Part shown: positions 17,676 to 27,525 of the stretch, one piece after another
Position numbering within the stretch: position 1 is the stretch's first letter
Layout: every line of letters begins with the position of its first letter
Position numbers and translations under genes: made by a program
NCBI RefSeq assembly: GCF_001280505.1
Contig: NZ_LBIO01000049.1
Coordinates: 62,001-126,000 of the forward strand
Source: Mangrovimonas sp. TPBH4
GTDB lineage: Bacteria; Bacteroidota; Bacteroidia; Flavobacteriales; Flavobacteriaceae
Reading direction: 5' to 3'
DNA: 64,000 nucleotides
The notes under the pieces: model-generated
Database searches by the model: none
What the model was told of the DNA's origin: nothing
What the model saw: only the letters and a program-made list of their open reading frames with translations

Positions 17676-20600
17676 ATGAAAACAAAGTTTAGTGGAATTC
17701 TAACGCTAATACTGGCGTTTGTCGTGCAGCTAACTTTTGCACAAGAAAAAACAATTTCAGGAACGGTTGCGGATGACACCGGCCTACCGCTTCCTGGAGT
17801 TAACATCATCGTAAAAGGAACAACCACAGGAACCCAAACTGATTTTGATGGGAACTACAGCATCACCGCTAAGGCTGGGGACGTTTTAACTTTTACTTAC
17901 ATCGGATTGAAAACCCAAGAAATCACGGTAGGCTCTTCAAACACAATCAACGTTACTATGTTAGAAGACGCTGCAGTTCTAGATGAAGTTGTGGTAACTG
18001 CTTTGGGAATCAAAAGAGAAGAAAAAGCACTTGGTTATTCCGTACAAAGTATTAAAGGTGAAGGTATGACCGAAGCGAGGGAAAGCAACATATCAAATGC
18101 CATTAGTGGTAAAGTTGCCGGGGTTCAAGTTACAGGTACTTCCGGTAGCGTTGGAGCTTCTTCCCGTATTGTACTAAGGGGTAACTCTTCGATCACTGGT
18201 AACAACGAACCTCTTTATGTAGTTGACGGTGTACCAATTGACAACCGTTCATTTGGTAACGCTGGTAGTGGCGGAGGTGTGGATTTACCTAATGGCGCTG
18301 CCGATATTAACCCCGACGACATTGAATCTGTAACGGTCCTTAAAGGACCTAACGCAGCTGCACTATACGGACTTCGTGCGGGTAACGGGGTTATTGTAAT
18401 CACTACAAAAAGTGGTAGCGGCGCTAAGAAATTTGGAATATCAATCAATACCAACGTAACTTTTTCAAATCCATTGTTGCTTCCTGATTACCAAAACTCC
18501 TATGGACAGGGTGGAGACCCAAGTTACTTTGAGTTTGTTAATGGTGCCGGTGGAGGTGTTGGAGACGGTGTTGACGAAAGTTGGGGTCCTGCCTTGGATA
18601 CAGGATTGGAGTTCATTCAATGGAACTCTCAATTATATGGAGGCTCTCCGCTTCCATGGCAGTCATATCCAGACAACGTAAAAGACTTTTTAGATACAGG
18701 GGTAAACATTAGCAACAATGTATCTTTAACCACTGATAAGCTGAGACTGTCTATAGGGAACAGTGATGAAAAGGGAATGGTGCCTTTCACTGAATTAAAA
18801 AAGACAACCTTTGGTCTTAACGGAACTCTTGATTTAGGCGAACGCTTTACAGCAATGGCTTCCGTTACTTATTTTAACATAGACAGTGACAACCTTCCTA
18901 TTACAGGATACAATAATGAAAATCCATTCCAGCAGTTCATCTGGTCTGCAAGACAGGTAAACTTTTCCGATTTAAGAGATTGGAGAAATTTCCCATTAGC
19001 TCCTGCAGGAACAGCAGCAGAGGGCACTCCTTTGAACTGGAACCACAATTTCCAAAACAACCCTTATTGGGTGTTGGAAACCAACAGAAATACTCTTGAA
19101 AAAGACCGTATCATAGGAAATGTGGATTTAAGTTATGAAGTTTTGGATTGGTTAACGGTTGGTGCCAAAGTTGGAATTGATTACTACAACCAATTTGAAA
19201 CAAGAAGACAAGCCAAAGGAAGTAACAATGCTCCTGATGGTTCTTACTACGAAATTGAAAGACGCTTTGAAGAAATCAACTCTAGCCTTTTAGTGAGCAT
19301 TAATAAAGACCTAGGAGAGAATTTCAACTTCTCTTTAAATTTAGGTGCTAATAAAATGTCTCAAAAAAACAGTTTGACCTCTGGATATCTTCCAGCATTG
19401 GAACTACCAAACCTATACACACTTTCCAACCTTCAAACAGGAGCTACGGCAGGAACAAATGTTAGCCCAACAGGCGCTCAATATTTATTCCCTCAAAGTT
19501 CTCAAGAAATAAGCAGTTTGTATGGATATGGACAAATTGGATTTGGAAATTTCGTCTTTATCGATTTTACAGCAAGAAATGACTGGGCAAGTATCCTTCC
19601 TGTTGAAAACAACTCCTTCTTTTATCCTTCTGTAAGTGGATCAATTGTACTTACTGATGCTCTAGACATTACTAGCGATGCCGTTAACTTCCTAAAAATT
19701 AGAGGTGGTTGGTCAAAGGTTGGTAGTACAGGAGCTTTAGGGCCATATAGACTAAACTCCATTTACAGCTTAGGTAACAATGCTTTTGGAAACCAGGCCT
19801 CTGTACCAGACATTCAATGGAATCCAAATTTGAAGGCTGAAACAGTAACGGGAGTGGAAGTTGGTATTGATGGTAAATTCTTCCAAAACAGATTGCGTTT
19901 TGGGTTCACCTATTACGACCAAAAATCAGAAGACCTATTAGTACCGATCCAGGTAACAGCTGCAACTGGTTTCACCAATGTGTGGGATAATGTGGCCGAT
20001 ATGACCAATAAAGGATTTGAAGTTCAATTTGGAGCAACTGTAATAGAAACAGAAGATTTTAGTTTCGATATAGACCTCAACTGGGCTACCAATGACAATG
20101 AAGTTACGTCTCTTGGAGAATTGGACACTTATATTTTAGGAGGTCAATGGGGACTTAATTTAGAAGCCAGACCGGGATTACCTTACGGAGTTTTGGTTGG
20201 TAGAGATTTTGAAAGAACCGAAGACGGTCAAGTAATTTACGAAGATGGTCTTCCTGTAATTGACCAAGACTATAAAGTTTTGGGAGACATTGCTCCAGAT
20301 TGGACAGGAGGTGCCAACTTTGCCATTAGAATCAAAAACTTTGACCTTTCTACTTTGATCGATGCCAAAATTGGTGGCGATGTACATAGTATGACTTACG
20401 CTTGGGGTAGATATGCAGGAACTCTTGAAGAATCTTTGATTGGAAGAGAATCTGGTGTAGTTGGAAACGGTGTTATGTCTGATGGAAACGGAGGATACGT
20501 TCCAAACAATGTAGTGGTAGATGCAAAAGTTTTCAACCAAGCAGCCTATAGTAATGACGTAGAATCTAGTTCTATCTTCGATGCTTCCTACGTAAAACTA

Positions 20601-20828
20601 AGACAAATTACTTTGGGGTATTCCATTCCAAAGAAATTCTTCAAAAACTCCGCTATAGAAGGATTAAAATTCTCTGTTGTGGGAAGAAATCTAGCGATGT
20701 TGTATAAGAAAGCACCGCACATCGATCCTGAAACAGGATTTAGTAGTGCCAATGGACAACAGGGCCAAGAATTTGGTCAGTATCCATCAGCGAGAAATAT
20801 TGGTTTCAACATCAACTTAAAATTCTAA
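17676..20828 (+). CDS. SusC/RagA-family TonB-linked outer membrane transporter
   Basis: From the ATG at 17676 the protein has 1050 residues: a signal peptide ending TFAQ, a carboxypeptidase-regulatory-like domain (GTVADDTGLPLPGVNIIVKG), the plug with the SusC signature LYVVDGVPIDNRSF, and a 22-strand type barrel ending NIGFNINLKF. The reading frame can be opened 23 codons earlier, but that extension would bury the signal peptide. It should import a polymer fragment or peptide with the SusD lipoprotein encoded ten bases downstream, powered by TonB-ExbBD. No TonB box could be assigned with certainty. No sigma/anti-sigma pair or two-component hybrid is next to it. Confidence 0.95.
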   Translation: MKTKFSGILTLILAFVVQLTFAQEKTISGTVADDTGLPLPGVNIIVKGTTTGTQTDFDGNYSITAKAGDVLTFTYIGLKTQEITVGSSNTINVTMLEDAAVLDEVVVTALGIKREEKALGYSVQSIKGEGMTEARESNISNAISGKVAGVQVTGTSGSVGASSRIVLRGNSSITGNNEPLYVVDGVPIDNRSFGNAGSGGGVDLPNGAADINPDDIESVTVLKGPNAAALYGLRAGNGVIVITTKSGSGAKKFGISINTNVTFSNPLLLPDYQNSYGQGGDPSYFEFVNGAGGGVGDGVDESWGPALDTGLEFIQWNSQLYGGSPLPWQSYPDNVKDFLDTGVNISNNVSLTTDKLRLSIGNSDEKGMVPFTELKKTTFGLNGTLDLGERFTAMASVTYFNIDSDNLPITGYNNENPFQQFIWSARQVNFSDLRDWRNFPLAPAGTAAEGTPLNWNHNFQNNPYWVLETNRNTLEKDRIIGNVDLSYEVLDWLTVGAKVGIDYYNQFETRRQAKGSNNAPDGSYYEIERRFEEINSSLLVSINKDLGENFNFSLNLGANKMSQKNSLTSGYLPALELPNLYTLSNLQTGATAGTNVSPTGAQYLFPQSSQEISSLYGYGQIGFGNFVFIDFTARNDWASILPVENNSFFYPSVSGSIVLTDALDITSDAVNFLKIRGGWSKVGSTGALGPYRLNSIYSLGNNAFGNQASVPDIQWNPNLKAETVTGVEVGIDGKFFQNRLRFGFTYYDQKSEDLLVPIQVTAATGFTNVWDNVADMTNKGFEVQFGATVIETEDFSFDIDLNWATNDNEVTSLGELDTYILGGQWGLNLEARPGLPYGVLVGRDFERTEDGQVIYEDGLPVIDQDYKVLGDIAPDWTGGANFAIRIKNFDLSTLIDAKIGGDVHSMTYAWGRYAGTLEESLIGRESGVVGNGVMSDGNGGYVPNNVVVDAKVFNQAAYSNDVESSSIFDASYVKLRQITLGYSIPKKFFKNSAIEGLKFSVVGRNLAMLYKKAPHIDPETGFSSANGQQGQEFGQYPSARNIGFNINLKF

Positions 20829-20838
20829 AAAAAAGATT

Positions 20839-22287
20839 ATGAAAAAAATAAAATTCATTATTTGCACCTTCATCACGCTTTCCGTGATTACAGGTTGTAC
20901 CAAAGATTATGAAGAGCTGAATACAGACCCTAATAACCCTGTAGCAGTTCCTGCTCACCTATTGTTAGGAACTACACAAAGAGTCTACATGAATGTGATG
21001 CACGGTGTATTAGGTGGAGCCGGTGGAGACATGGGAGCTGTTTGGGCACAGTTGTGGACAAAGGTTCAATACAACTCTGAAGAGCGTTACATTCCAAGAC
21101 GTACCGTAATTGACAATATTTGGGATAATGCTTTTGCAAGTGTTATTGCCGAAGCAGACGCTATGGAACAGTTGGCTATAGAAGAAGGCAACACAAACCT
21201 TCAAGCCGCCGCAATGATCATGAAAGCAAGTGGATTTCAGTTTTTAACAGAACTATTCGGACCAATCCCGTTTACCGAGGCCATGAACCCATCTATCTTG
21301 AAGCCAGTTTATGATGATGAAGCTACCATATATAATGGAATCATAGAAATGTACACAGAGGCTGCTTCAATGCTAGCCAACGGTTCTGGAGAAATAGTTG
21401 CTTCTTCTGATTTATTCTACGGAGGAGATGTAACGAAATGGAGAAAACTGGCCAACTCTTTAAAATTTAGAGCTTTGATGAGAATTTCATCCACACAAGA
21501 TGTTAGTTCAGAATTACAGGCACTTGTAAATGGAGGTTACCTTATGTCATCAAACGCAGATGACGCCCAGGTTAACTACACAGCAACACAACCTGATGCC
21601 AACCCAATCTACGAATTGATTGATTTTGGATCTAGATTGGAGTATAAAGTAAATTCTCTTGTTGTGGATAGAATGACAACCTTAAATGATGATCGTTTAC
21701 CTCTATATGTTGCCCCAGCAGAATCTGATGGAGAATATAGAGGGAAACCAGCAGGTTATGGAGACCTTACCGCTTTACCTAACGAAGGTTTAGGATATAC
21801 ATATGCCAACATTTCTGGACTTGGAGATTTCTATTTAGATCCTGAATTACCCGGAGTATTGATGTCATTTTCGGAACTTAGTTTCTTAATGGCAGAAGCT
21901 GCAAATGAAGGCTATATTTCTGGAGGTCTAGATGCTGCCTTGAATTACTATTACACCGGTATCGAAGCGAGTTACGAATTTCATGGCATTAGTCCTTCTT
22001 CGTACATTGGACAAGAAGGGTTAGGTTTTGCCAATCAAAATGATGCACGTGAAAAAATTGGCGAAGAAAAGTGGTTAGCACTGTTTGGACAGGGGTTTGA
22101 AGCTTGGACAGAATGGAGAAGAACAAATGTTCCTGTTCTAACTCCAGCGGTCGAAGGAGACATCAACCAAATTCCTTCAAGATACTACTACCCAACAACA
22201 GAACCATCACTTAATGGAGATAACCATGCTGCAGCAGCTTCTTCGATTGGAGGTGACGAATTGACTTCTTCATTATTTTGGCAATAA
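20839..22287 (+). CDS. SusD/RagB-like nutrient-binding lipoprotein
   Basis: This 482-residue lipoprotein has a signal ending at Cys20 (VITGC-TKDYEELNTDPNNP), then the TPR-like SusD fold of the SusD-like_2 type, with the recognisable segment SELSFLMAEAANEG and C-terminal GFEAWTEWRRTNVP. It would form the lid over the SusC barrel on the cell surface and capture the substrate. The NTDPNNP start is common in members whose partner substrates are not classical glycans. It is translationally close to both SusC and the next lipoprotein gene (20 bases). Confidence 0.93.
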   Translation: MKKIKFIICTFITLSVITGCTKDYEELNTDPNNPVAVPAHLLLGTTQRVYMNVMHGVLGGAGGDMGAVWAQLWTKVQYNSEERYIPRRTVIDNIWDNAFASVIAEADAMEQLAIEEGNTNLQAAAMIMKASGFQFLTELFGPIPFTEAMNPSILKPVYDDEATIYNGIIEMYTEAASMLANGSGEIVASSDLFYGGDVTKWRKLANSLKFRALMRISSTQDVSSELQALVNGGYLMSSNADDAQVNYTATQPDANPIYELIDFGSRLEYKVNSLVVDRMTTLNDDRLPLYVAPAESDGEYRGKPAGYGDLTALPNEGLGYTYANISGLGDFYLDPELPGVLMSFSELSFLMAEAANEGYISGGLDAALNYYYTGIEASYEFHGISPSSYIGQEGLGFANQNDAREKIGEEKWLALFGQGFEAWTEWRRTNVPVLTPAVEGDINQIPSRYYYPTTEPSLNGDNHAAAASSIGGDELTSSLFWQ

Positions 22288-22307
22288 TAACCTATAAACT
22301 TACAAGT

Positions 22308-23231
22308 ATGAAAAATATAAAATTCTTAATATTAATGTTGTTTTCGTTGTCAATGGTTGTGTCCTGTATAGACGACGATAATGACGAATTAACCGGGGGA
22401 GCGTCAACTGGAGGTTTAATAACACTTAATAACGCTGCTATTGGTTATGTAGTTGGAAACGGTGCTACTTATACTGCCTCTGGAAGTGTTTACCAGGGCA
22501 ATACGAAGACTGTAAACATCGACATTTATAAATCTTTTACAAGTTCTGCTACAGGAAATAGTACTGATGAAATCTTATATGATTCGGTTACAATTACAGA
22601 TACTGAATTAGGGACTAATGCTCCTTTTTCAACATCGTTTACTTATGAAGATTTAATTGAGGGTTTGACATTGGATGGAAGCCCATTACCTACAAGTGAT
22701 AGCGAACTAAATATTGGGGACTTTTGGACACTTCGCTATGAAGCGACCCTGAGTACTGGAGAAGTTTTTGCTAGTGCTGCAATTACCAAAGTTTCTGTTG
22801 GAACGCGTTTTGCTGGTCTTTACCGATGCCTAGAAGCTGAGTACTACAGAATTGGAGTGCTTACTTATACTACCTCGGATTGGCCTTCAGAAACAACCAT
22901 TGAATCTGTTGACGCAACCACCTATAGAGTTGTAGAATACTTCGGAGCATTTAATGGTAATGAGTGGTACTTCCAAATTGACGAGAACGACAAAATCACC
23001 TATCCTGACGAAACTCCTAGTGGAGATGCCCAAACAGGAAACGGACAACCGTTGATTACCTGTGAATCTTCTCCAGCAGATATGAGTAATGTTCCATGTG
23101 GGGCAGAAACTAATATTGTAGTAAGAGATGAAGTTAATGGTGAGGATTTACTATATATGTCCTTTGGTTATTATACTTCAGGATCTGGATCAAGAGAATT
23201 CTATCAAGTCATGGAAAAAATTGTAGAATAA
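22308..23231 (+). CDS. Surface lipoprotein of the SusCD operon, unknown fold
   Basis: From ATG 22308 it encodes 307 residues with a lipoprotein signal ending at Cys20 followed by IDDDNDE, an acidic stretch like the export signal that sends lipoproteins to the cell surface in Bacteroidota. An upstream in-frame ATG at 22278 overlaps susD and would put ten extra residues before the signal. The rest is rich in beta-type sequence with many Thr, Ser and Asp and no family I recognise. Its place directly after SusD suggests a SusE/F-like accessory substrate-binding protein, an inference from context only. Confidence 0.8.
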   Translation: MKNIKFLILMLFSLSMVVSCIDDDNDELTGGASTGGLITLNNAAIGYVVGNGATYTASGSVYQGNTKTVNIDIYKSFTSSATGNSTDEILYDSVTITDTELGTNAPFSTSFTYEDLIEGLTLDGSPLPTSDSELNIGDFWTLRYEATLSTGEVFASAAITKVSVGTRFAGLYRCLEAEYYRIGVLTYTTSDWPSETTIESVDATTYRVVEYFGAFNGNEWYFQIDENDKITYPDETPSGDAQTGNGQPLITCESSPADMSNVPCGAETNIVVRDEVNGEDLLYMSFGYYTSGSGSREFYQVMEKIVE

Positions 23232-23244
23232 TAAATCAAAAAAC

Positions 23245-24471
23245 ATGAAAAATAAATTTATAAAAATATATCTTATGGTCTTTGCTCTTATTGTTACTAC
23301 AGCTTGTAGCGACGATGATCTAACAGGGCACAGCACCATGGAACCAAGCACCCCAACACTTAGCGTTGCATTGGATTTCGCTAATAACCAAACTTTGGTT
23401 GAAGAAGAAACAACTTATGGTTTTACAGTAAGTATAAGTGAGCCTCAAATTGTAAACGTAAGAGTTTATCTTGAGCAAACTGCAGGGGACGCAACTGATG
23501 GTGAGGATTTCTCTTTTCCACATAGCGTAACAATTCCTGCGGGGTCAACTTCTGTATCAGATGTAATAGCTATTCATGCCGATGATTTAATTGAAGAAAC
23601 TGAAACAGCTACAATCAAAATCGGTACAGGTAATGAATCCAACGTTTCTGCTGTAAATGAGCAGGTCGTTACGTTCAATATCCAAAACCTTGTTGAAGGT
23701 GATTTAATGATAGGAATGTCTTGGGAAACTGCAACAACGGTTACGGACAATTTCGGAACAGAATTGGGAGCTACGGACGTAGCTGATTTACGCCTATTGA
23801 TAACTGATGTACCTTACACAGAAATATTAGGAGGTGCAGATGGGGGTAGCTTTGAAACTTACACCATTTCTTCAGACACTCCTGACGGTGATTACTACGT
23901 GGTAGCCGATTATTACTCTGCTATGGACATTCCTGTAGATTTAAATCTACATTTGACCTTTGACCAAACAGGAGTTATCAACGGTGAGGAATATAGTTTT
24001 GCAGGTGCAATGAATACTGGAAATTCTTGCTCCAGTGTTTACTACATCATGGCTCAAATAACCAAAATGGGAGATAGTTACACAATCACTGAAGTAGGAG
24101 AACCTAGCCCTGTTACGGCAGCACCTTTTATTGGAACAGCAACTGTTGTTACGGATGAATGGGCCGATTATTCACCGGGAGATACCATAGAGATTGAAGC
24201 TGGTGCCAATGAATACGAATTTTGGATCAGAGCTTACGCCAATCCATACATTGAAAATCCAGATACGGCATATTTTATTGTTACTGTTGATCCTGCTACA
24301 GCAAATGTAACACTAATGTCCAATGAAGATTTTCAATATGGCTGTAGTGAGGGAGACGTCACTGGTTCTGGATCGGTAAATGCTTGTGCGGGAACAATAG
24401 ACCTTGTTTTAGATTTTGGTCTAGGTAACTGTGGTGATTACCCAGGATATGGCTTCTCACTACAATTATAA
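23245..24471 (+). CDS. Surface lipoprotein with a Calx-beta-like domain
   Basis: The 408-residue product has a lipoprotein signal ending at Cys21 followed by SDDDLTG. Residues of about 35-140 look like a Calx-beta domain (DATDGEDFSFPHSVTIPAG, followed by an ETETATIKI-type strand). The remainder appears to be beta-sandwich with an aromatic- and acid-rich composition. As the last gene of the SusCD operon, before a strong terminator, it is probably a second accessory substrate-binding protein. Calx-beta motifs often bind calcium. No catalytic motif was found. Confidence 0.8.
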   Translation: MKNKFIKIYLMVFALIVTTACSDDDLTGHSTMEPSTPTLSVALDFANNQTLVEEETTYGFTVSISEPQIVNVRVYLEQTAGDATDGEDFSFPHSVTIPAGSTSVSDVIAIHADDLIEETETATIKIGTGNESNVSAVNEQVVTFNIQNLVEGDLMIGMSWETATTVTDNFGTELGATDVADLRLLITDVPYTEILGGADGGSFETYTISSDTPDGDYYVVADYYSAMDIPVDLNLHLTFDQTGVINGEEYSFAGAMNTGNSCSSVYYIMAQITKMGDSYTITEVGEPSPVTAAPFIGTATVVTDEWADYSPGDTIEIEAGANEYEFWIRAYANPYIENPDTAYFIVTVDPATANVTLMSNEDFQYGCSEGDVTGSGSVNACAGTIDLVLDFGLGNCGDYPGYGFSLQL

Positions 24472-24509
24472 ATTCAGAATAATTCACCAATTATTATAGT
24501 TAGTCTTTT

Positions 24510-24537
24510 AAAACCACCTCATAGAGGTGGTTTTTTT
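24510..24537 (+). terminator. Intrinsic terminator of the SusCD operon
   Basis: AAAACCACCTC (24510-24520) pairs with GAGGTGGTTTT (24524-24534) around a three-base loop and continues into a U-tract. It lies 38 bases after the last lipoprotein stop. Confidence 0.92.
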
Positions 24538-24573
24538 ATGAATTGCTCCAACTATTTATTTTATACAATGCAT

Positions 24574-24601
24574 TTTGTGAAACTGCTTTTTCATACCTTT
24601 G
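24574..24601 (+). promoter_or_regulatory. rlmB promoter, probably giving a leaderless mRNA
   Basis: TTTG (24574-24577) and TACCTTTG (24594-24601) lie 16 bases apart. The -7 box is perfect and the spacer slightly short. The rlmB ATG begins at 24607, only five bases after the box, so the transcript would start at or beside the start codon. This also rules out the longer reading frame opening at 24538. Confidence 0.7.
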
Positions 24602-24606
24602 CCCCA

Positions 24607-25341
24607 ATGGAAAAAGAGACTACTATTTTTGGGATTAGAGCTGTTATTGAAGCTATTAAATCCGGCGAGAACATCGACAAGGTTTTTATTCAAAAAGGAC
24701 TTCGGGGAGATTTGTTTTCCGAATTGGAACAACTTCTAAAAAAAGAGCGTTTAAATACTTCATATGTCCCTGTTGAAAAGCTCAATAGACTCTCCAAGAA
24801 AAACCATCAGGGAGTCATCGCACAAATTGCTCCAATTACCTTCTATGACTTGGAGGAATTGGTAATAGAAGTAATGGAATCAGGCAAAACACCGCTCTTT
24901 CTCCTACTCGACCAATTGAGTGATGTCCGTAACTTTGGAGCCATTGTGAGAACAGCAGAATGCACAGGGGTTTCTGGAATCATTATACAAAAAAAAGGAG
25001 GGGCGCCTGTAAACGGTGATACCGTAAAAACCAGTGCTGGTGCCATTTTTAAAATGCCTATTTGTAAAGTAGACCACATAAAGGATGCTGTATTCTATAT
25101 GCAGGCTTCCGGCATCAAAGTGATTGCGGCTACAGAAAAAACAGACCAAACCCTTTACGATGTCTCTTTTACAGAACCTTGTGCCATAATCATGGGTTCT
25201 GAAGGCAAAGGGATCAATCCTTCGGTATTGAGTGTCGTGGATGAAAAAGCTAAACTTCCTATTTTGGGAGAGATTGAGTCACTAAACGTTTCCGTGGCAT
25301 GTGGTGCTTTTTTATATGAAGCTATTCGCCAAAGACGTTAA
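24607..25341 (+). CDS. rlmB: 23S rRNA (guanosine-2'-O-)-methyltransferase RlmB-type
   Basis: This 244-residue protein has the N-terminal substrate-binding domain and the SpoU/TrmH knot with its three motifs: DVRNFGAIVRTAECTGV (Asn109, Arg115), MGSEGKGI (196-203) and SLNVSVACG (225-233). The family methylates G2251 of 23S rRNA using S-adenosylmethionine. Length matches RlmB. The stop overlaps the stop of the convergent rhomboid gene by four bases. A related tRNA methyltransferase of the same fold cannot be fully excluded. Confidence 0.93.
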   Translation: MEKETTIFGIRAVIEAIKSGENIDKVFIQKGLRGDLFSELEQLLKKERLNTSYVPVEKLNRLSKKNHQGVIAQIAPITFYDLEELVIEVMESGKTPLFLLLDQLSDVRNFGAIVRTAECTGVSGIIIQKKGGAPVNGDTVKTSAGAIFKMPICKVDHIKDAVFYMQASGIKVIAATEKTDQTLYDVSFTEPCAIIMGSEGKGINPSVLSVVDEKAKLPILGEIESLNVSVACGAFLYEAIRQRR

Positions 25342-26099
25342 TCCTCTGTGGGGCTTTCTTTAAAATCATAGACAATCTTTACATGACTATCCTTTGAGAG
25401 ATTTTCTAGAGTTTCTTCAGGTTCATCTTCCTCTTCCTTAAGCTCAATGAAATTACCATTTTCATCAAAATGTTTGAGAAATGGGTCGTCATCCTCGTTA
25501 TAATCCGGTTGTTGCCACACATAACGTTCCGGCTTTGCAATGGTTTTTCTAAATAGCAGGGCAAATACAAATCCAGTAACTAAACCTGCCAAATGGCCTT
25601 CCCAAGACATTCCCCTCTCTCCCGGAAACACATACCAAATCATACTTCCATATAGAAAAACAATCAAAAAGGAAAGTGCCACCAACCTGTAATATTTGGC
25701 AAAAACCCCCTTAAAAAAAATAAAGCTTACCAAAACATAAATCAATCCACTAGCACCAATATGGTTTGCTGGCCTACCAATGCACCATGTTATAAAGCCC
25801 GACAGTAGAATACCATAAAACAAGACCTTCCATGCTATTTTTCTGTAGAAATAGAACAAGGACATGGACAAGATTAAAAACGGAAGACTGTTGTGGTACA
25901 GATGCTTAATATCCGAATGGATAAAGGGACTGAACAGAATACCCCTCAATCCTTTAAAAGTCATGGGATAGACACCAAAGTTTTTAATCCCGTGAAAAAA
26001 CCGCACCTGAAGCCAAAACACAATCCAAAGTGCCAGTACCATAAATATGGGGTAAGCAACGACTCCCGTTGAATATTTAAACTGTTGAGAATTGTCCAT
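25338..26099 (-). CDS. Rhomboid-family intramembrane serine protease
   Basis: The 253-residue membrane protein has about six helices. The catalytic serine lies in GASG (Ser117), the histidine in GHLAGLVTG (His169), and HLYHN (66-70) supplies the oxyanion-side residues, so the enzyme looks active. It cleaves membrane protein substrates near the bilayer face. A charged cytoplasmic tail (about residues 185-253, rich in Asp and Glu) extends past the last helix. It is convergent with rlmB. Substrates are unknown. Confidence 0.93.
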   Translation of the reverse strand: MDNSQQFKYSTGVVAYPIFMVLALWIVFWLQVRFFHGIKNFGVYPMTFKGLRGILFSPFIHSDIKHLYHNSLPFLILSMSLFYFYRKIAWKVLFYGILLSGFITWCIGRPANHIGASGLIYVLVSFIFFKGVFAKYYRLVALSFLIVFLYGSMIWYVFPGERGMSWEGHLAGLVTGFVFALLFRKTIAKPERYVWQQPDYNEDDDPFLKHFDENGNFIELKEEEDEPEETLENLSKDSHVKIVYDFKESPTED

Positions 26100-26244
26100 A
26101 CTTAAATTTAAAATATTCTTGTCAAAATACTAACCATTTCTAGGTTTAATGAAATATTGTCATCTTTTTACTATTCAGTTGAATTGAAAAATTGAATCAA
26201 GTCCTCTTTACAAACTTGCCTCTCAATTTTGTAATTTTACCGCT

Positions 26245-27525
26245 ATGAATGAACCTTTAGCAGAACGACTCAGACCCAAGCACCTTAAAGAGTACCTTAG
26301 TCAAACCCATTTGGTTGGTGAGCAAGGCGCTCTTGCACAGCAATTGAGAAACGGCGTTATCCCCTCCATGATTTTTTGGGGCCCTCCAGGCACAGGAAAA
26401 ACTACCTTGGCCAATATTATTGCCAACGAATCAGACCGCCCATTCTATACCTTAAGTGCCATTAGTTCTGGAGTGAAAGATGTACGGGAAGTCATAGAGA
26501 AAGCCAAACAAAGCGGAGGATTGTTCACTACCAAAAACCCAATCTTGTTTATTGATGAGATCCACCGGTTCAGTAAATCGCAGCAGGATTCCCTGTTACA
26601 GGCTGTAGAAAAAGGCTGGGTAACCCTTATTGGTGCCACTACAGAAAACCCCAGTTTTGAAGTGATTCCCGCACTTATTTCGCGCTGTCAGGTTTATGTA
26701 TTGAATTCTTTCAGCAAAGAGGATTTAGAAGCGCTTCTTAATAGAGCCATGCATGAAGACACCATTTTATCCTCCAAAAATATCCAACTCAAAGAAACGG
26801 AAGCTTTAATTCGGCTTTCAGGTGGTGATGGGCGTAAGCTTCTCAATATTTTTGAACTCATTGTCTCTTCTTTTGGAGAAGATCAGGACATTGTTATTAC
26901 TAATGACGATGTATTTAAGAAAGTTCAGAACAATACGGTTCGTTATGACAAAACCGGCGAACAGCATTACGACATTATTTCAGCCTTTATAAAATCCATA
27001 AGGGGAAGCGATCCCAATGCTGCCGTGTATTGGTTGGCAAGAATGATTGAAGGCGGTGAAGATGTTAAATTCATTGCCCGCCGACTTCTTATTTTGGCCA
27101 GTGAAGATATTGGCAATGCCAACCCAACTGCGCTTGTTATTGCCAACAATTCCTTTCAGGCGGTTTCTACAATTGGCTACCCGGAATCGCGTATAATTTT
27201 AAGTCAGTGCACTATTTATTTGGCCACCTCCCCTAAAAGTAACGCTTCCTACCAAGCTATAGGCCAAGCTCAGCAACTTGTGAGACAAACAGGCGATTTG
27301 TCGGTGCCATTATCCATAAGAAATGCGCCTACCAAACTTATGAAAGAGTTAGGTTACGGTGAAGACTACCAATACGCACATAATTACGAGAACAATTTCG
27401 CAGCTCAAGAGTTTATGCCTGAAGAAATTAAAAACACTCGGCTCTACGAGCCCGGCAGCAATGCCAGGGAACAATCTCAACGTGAGTTTCTAAAACAACG
27501 TTGGAAAGATAAATACGGGTACTAA
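26245..27525 (+). CDS. rarA: Replication-associated recombination protein RarA (MgsA)
   Basis: This 426-residue clamp-loader-like AAA ATPase has Walker A GPPGTGKTT (46-54), Walker B LFIDEIHRFS (101-110), the sensor region TENPSFEVIPALISRCQVY, and the C-terminal MgsA tetramerisation domain (GSDPNAAVYWLARMIEGGED). RarA acts at stalled replication forks with SSB and RecA. Its stop overlaps the stop of the next, convergent gene by four bases. Start choice is supported by the conserved N-terminal PLAERLRPKHLKEYL. Confidence 0.97.
   Translation: MNEPLAERLRPKHLKEYLSQTHLVGEQGALAQQLRNGVIPSMIFWGPPGTGKTTLANIIANESDRPFYTLSAISSGVKDVREVIEKAKQSGGLFTTKNPILFIDEIHRFSKSQQDSLLQAVEKGWVTLIGATTENPSFEVIPALISRCQVYVLNSFSKEDLEALLNRAMHEDTILSSKNIQLKETEALIRLSGGDGRKLLNIFELIVSSFGEDQDIVITNDDVFKKVQNNTVRYDKTGEQHYDIISAFIKSIRGSDPNAAVYWLARMIEGGEDVKFIARRLLILASEDIGNANPTALVIANNSFQAVSTIGYPESRIILSQCTIYLATSPKSNASYQAIGQAQQLVRQTGDLSVPLSIRNAPTKLMKELGYGEDYQYAHNYENNFAAQEFMPEEIKNTRLYEPGSNAREQSQREFLKQRWKDKYGY

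Noticed and set aside
17676-24471. A complete polysaccharide utilisation locus
   Set aside because: No carbohydrate-active enzyme or regulator is linked to the SusCD genes in this window.
24538-24606. Longer rlmB start at 24538
   Set aside because: The extension overlaps the terminator's U-tract and the rlmB promoter; family length fits the ATG at 24607.
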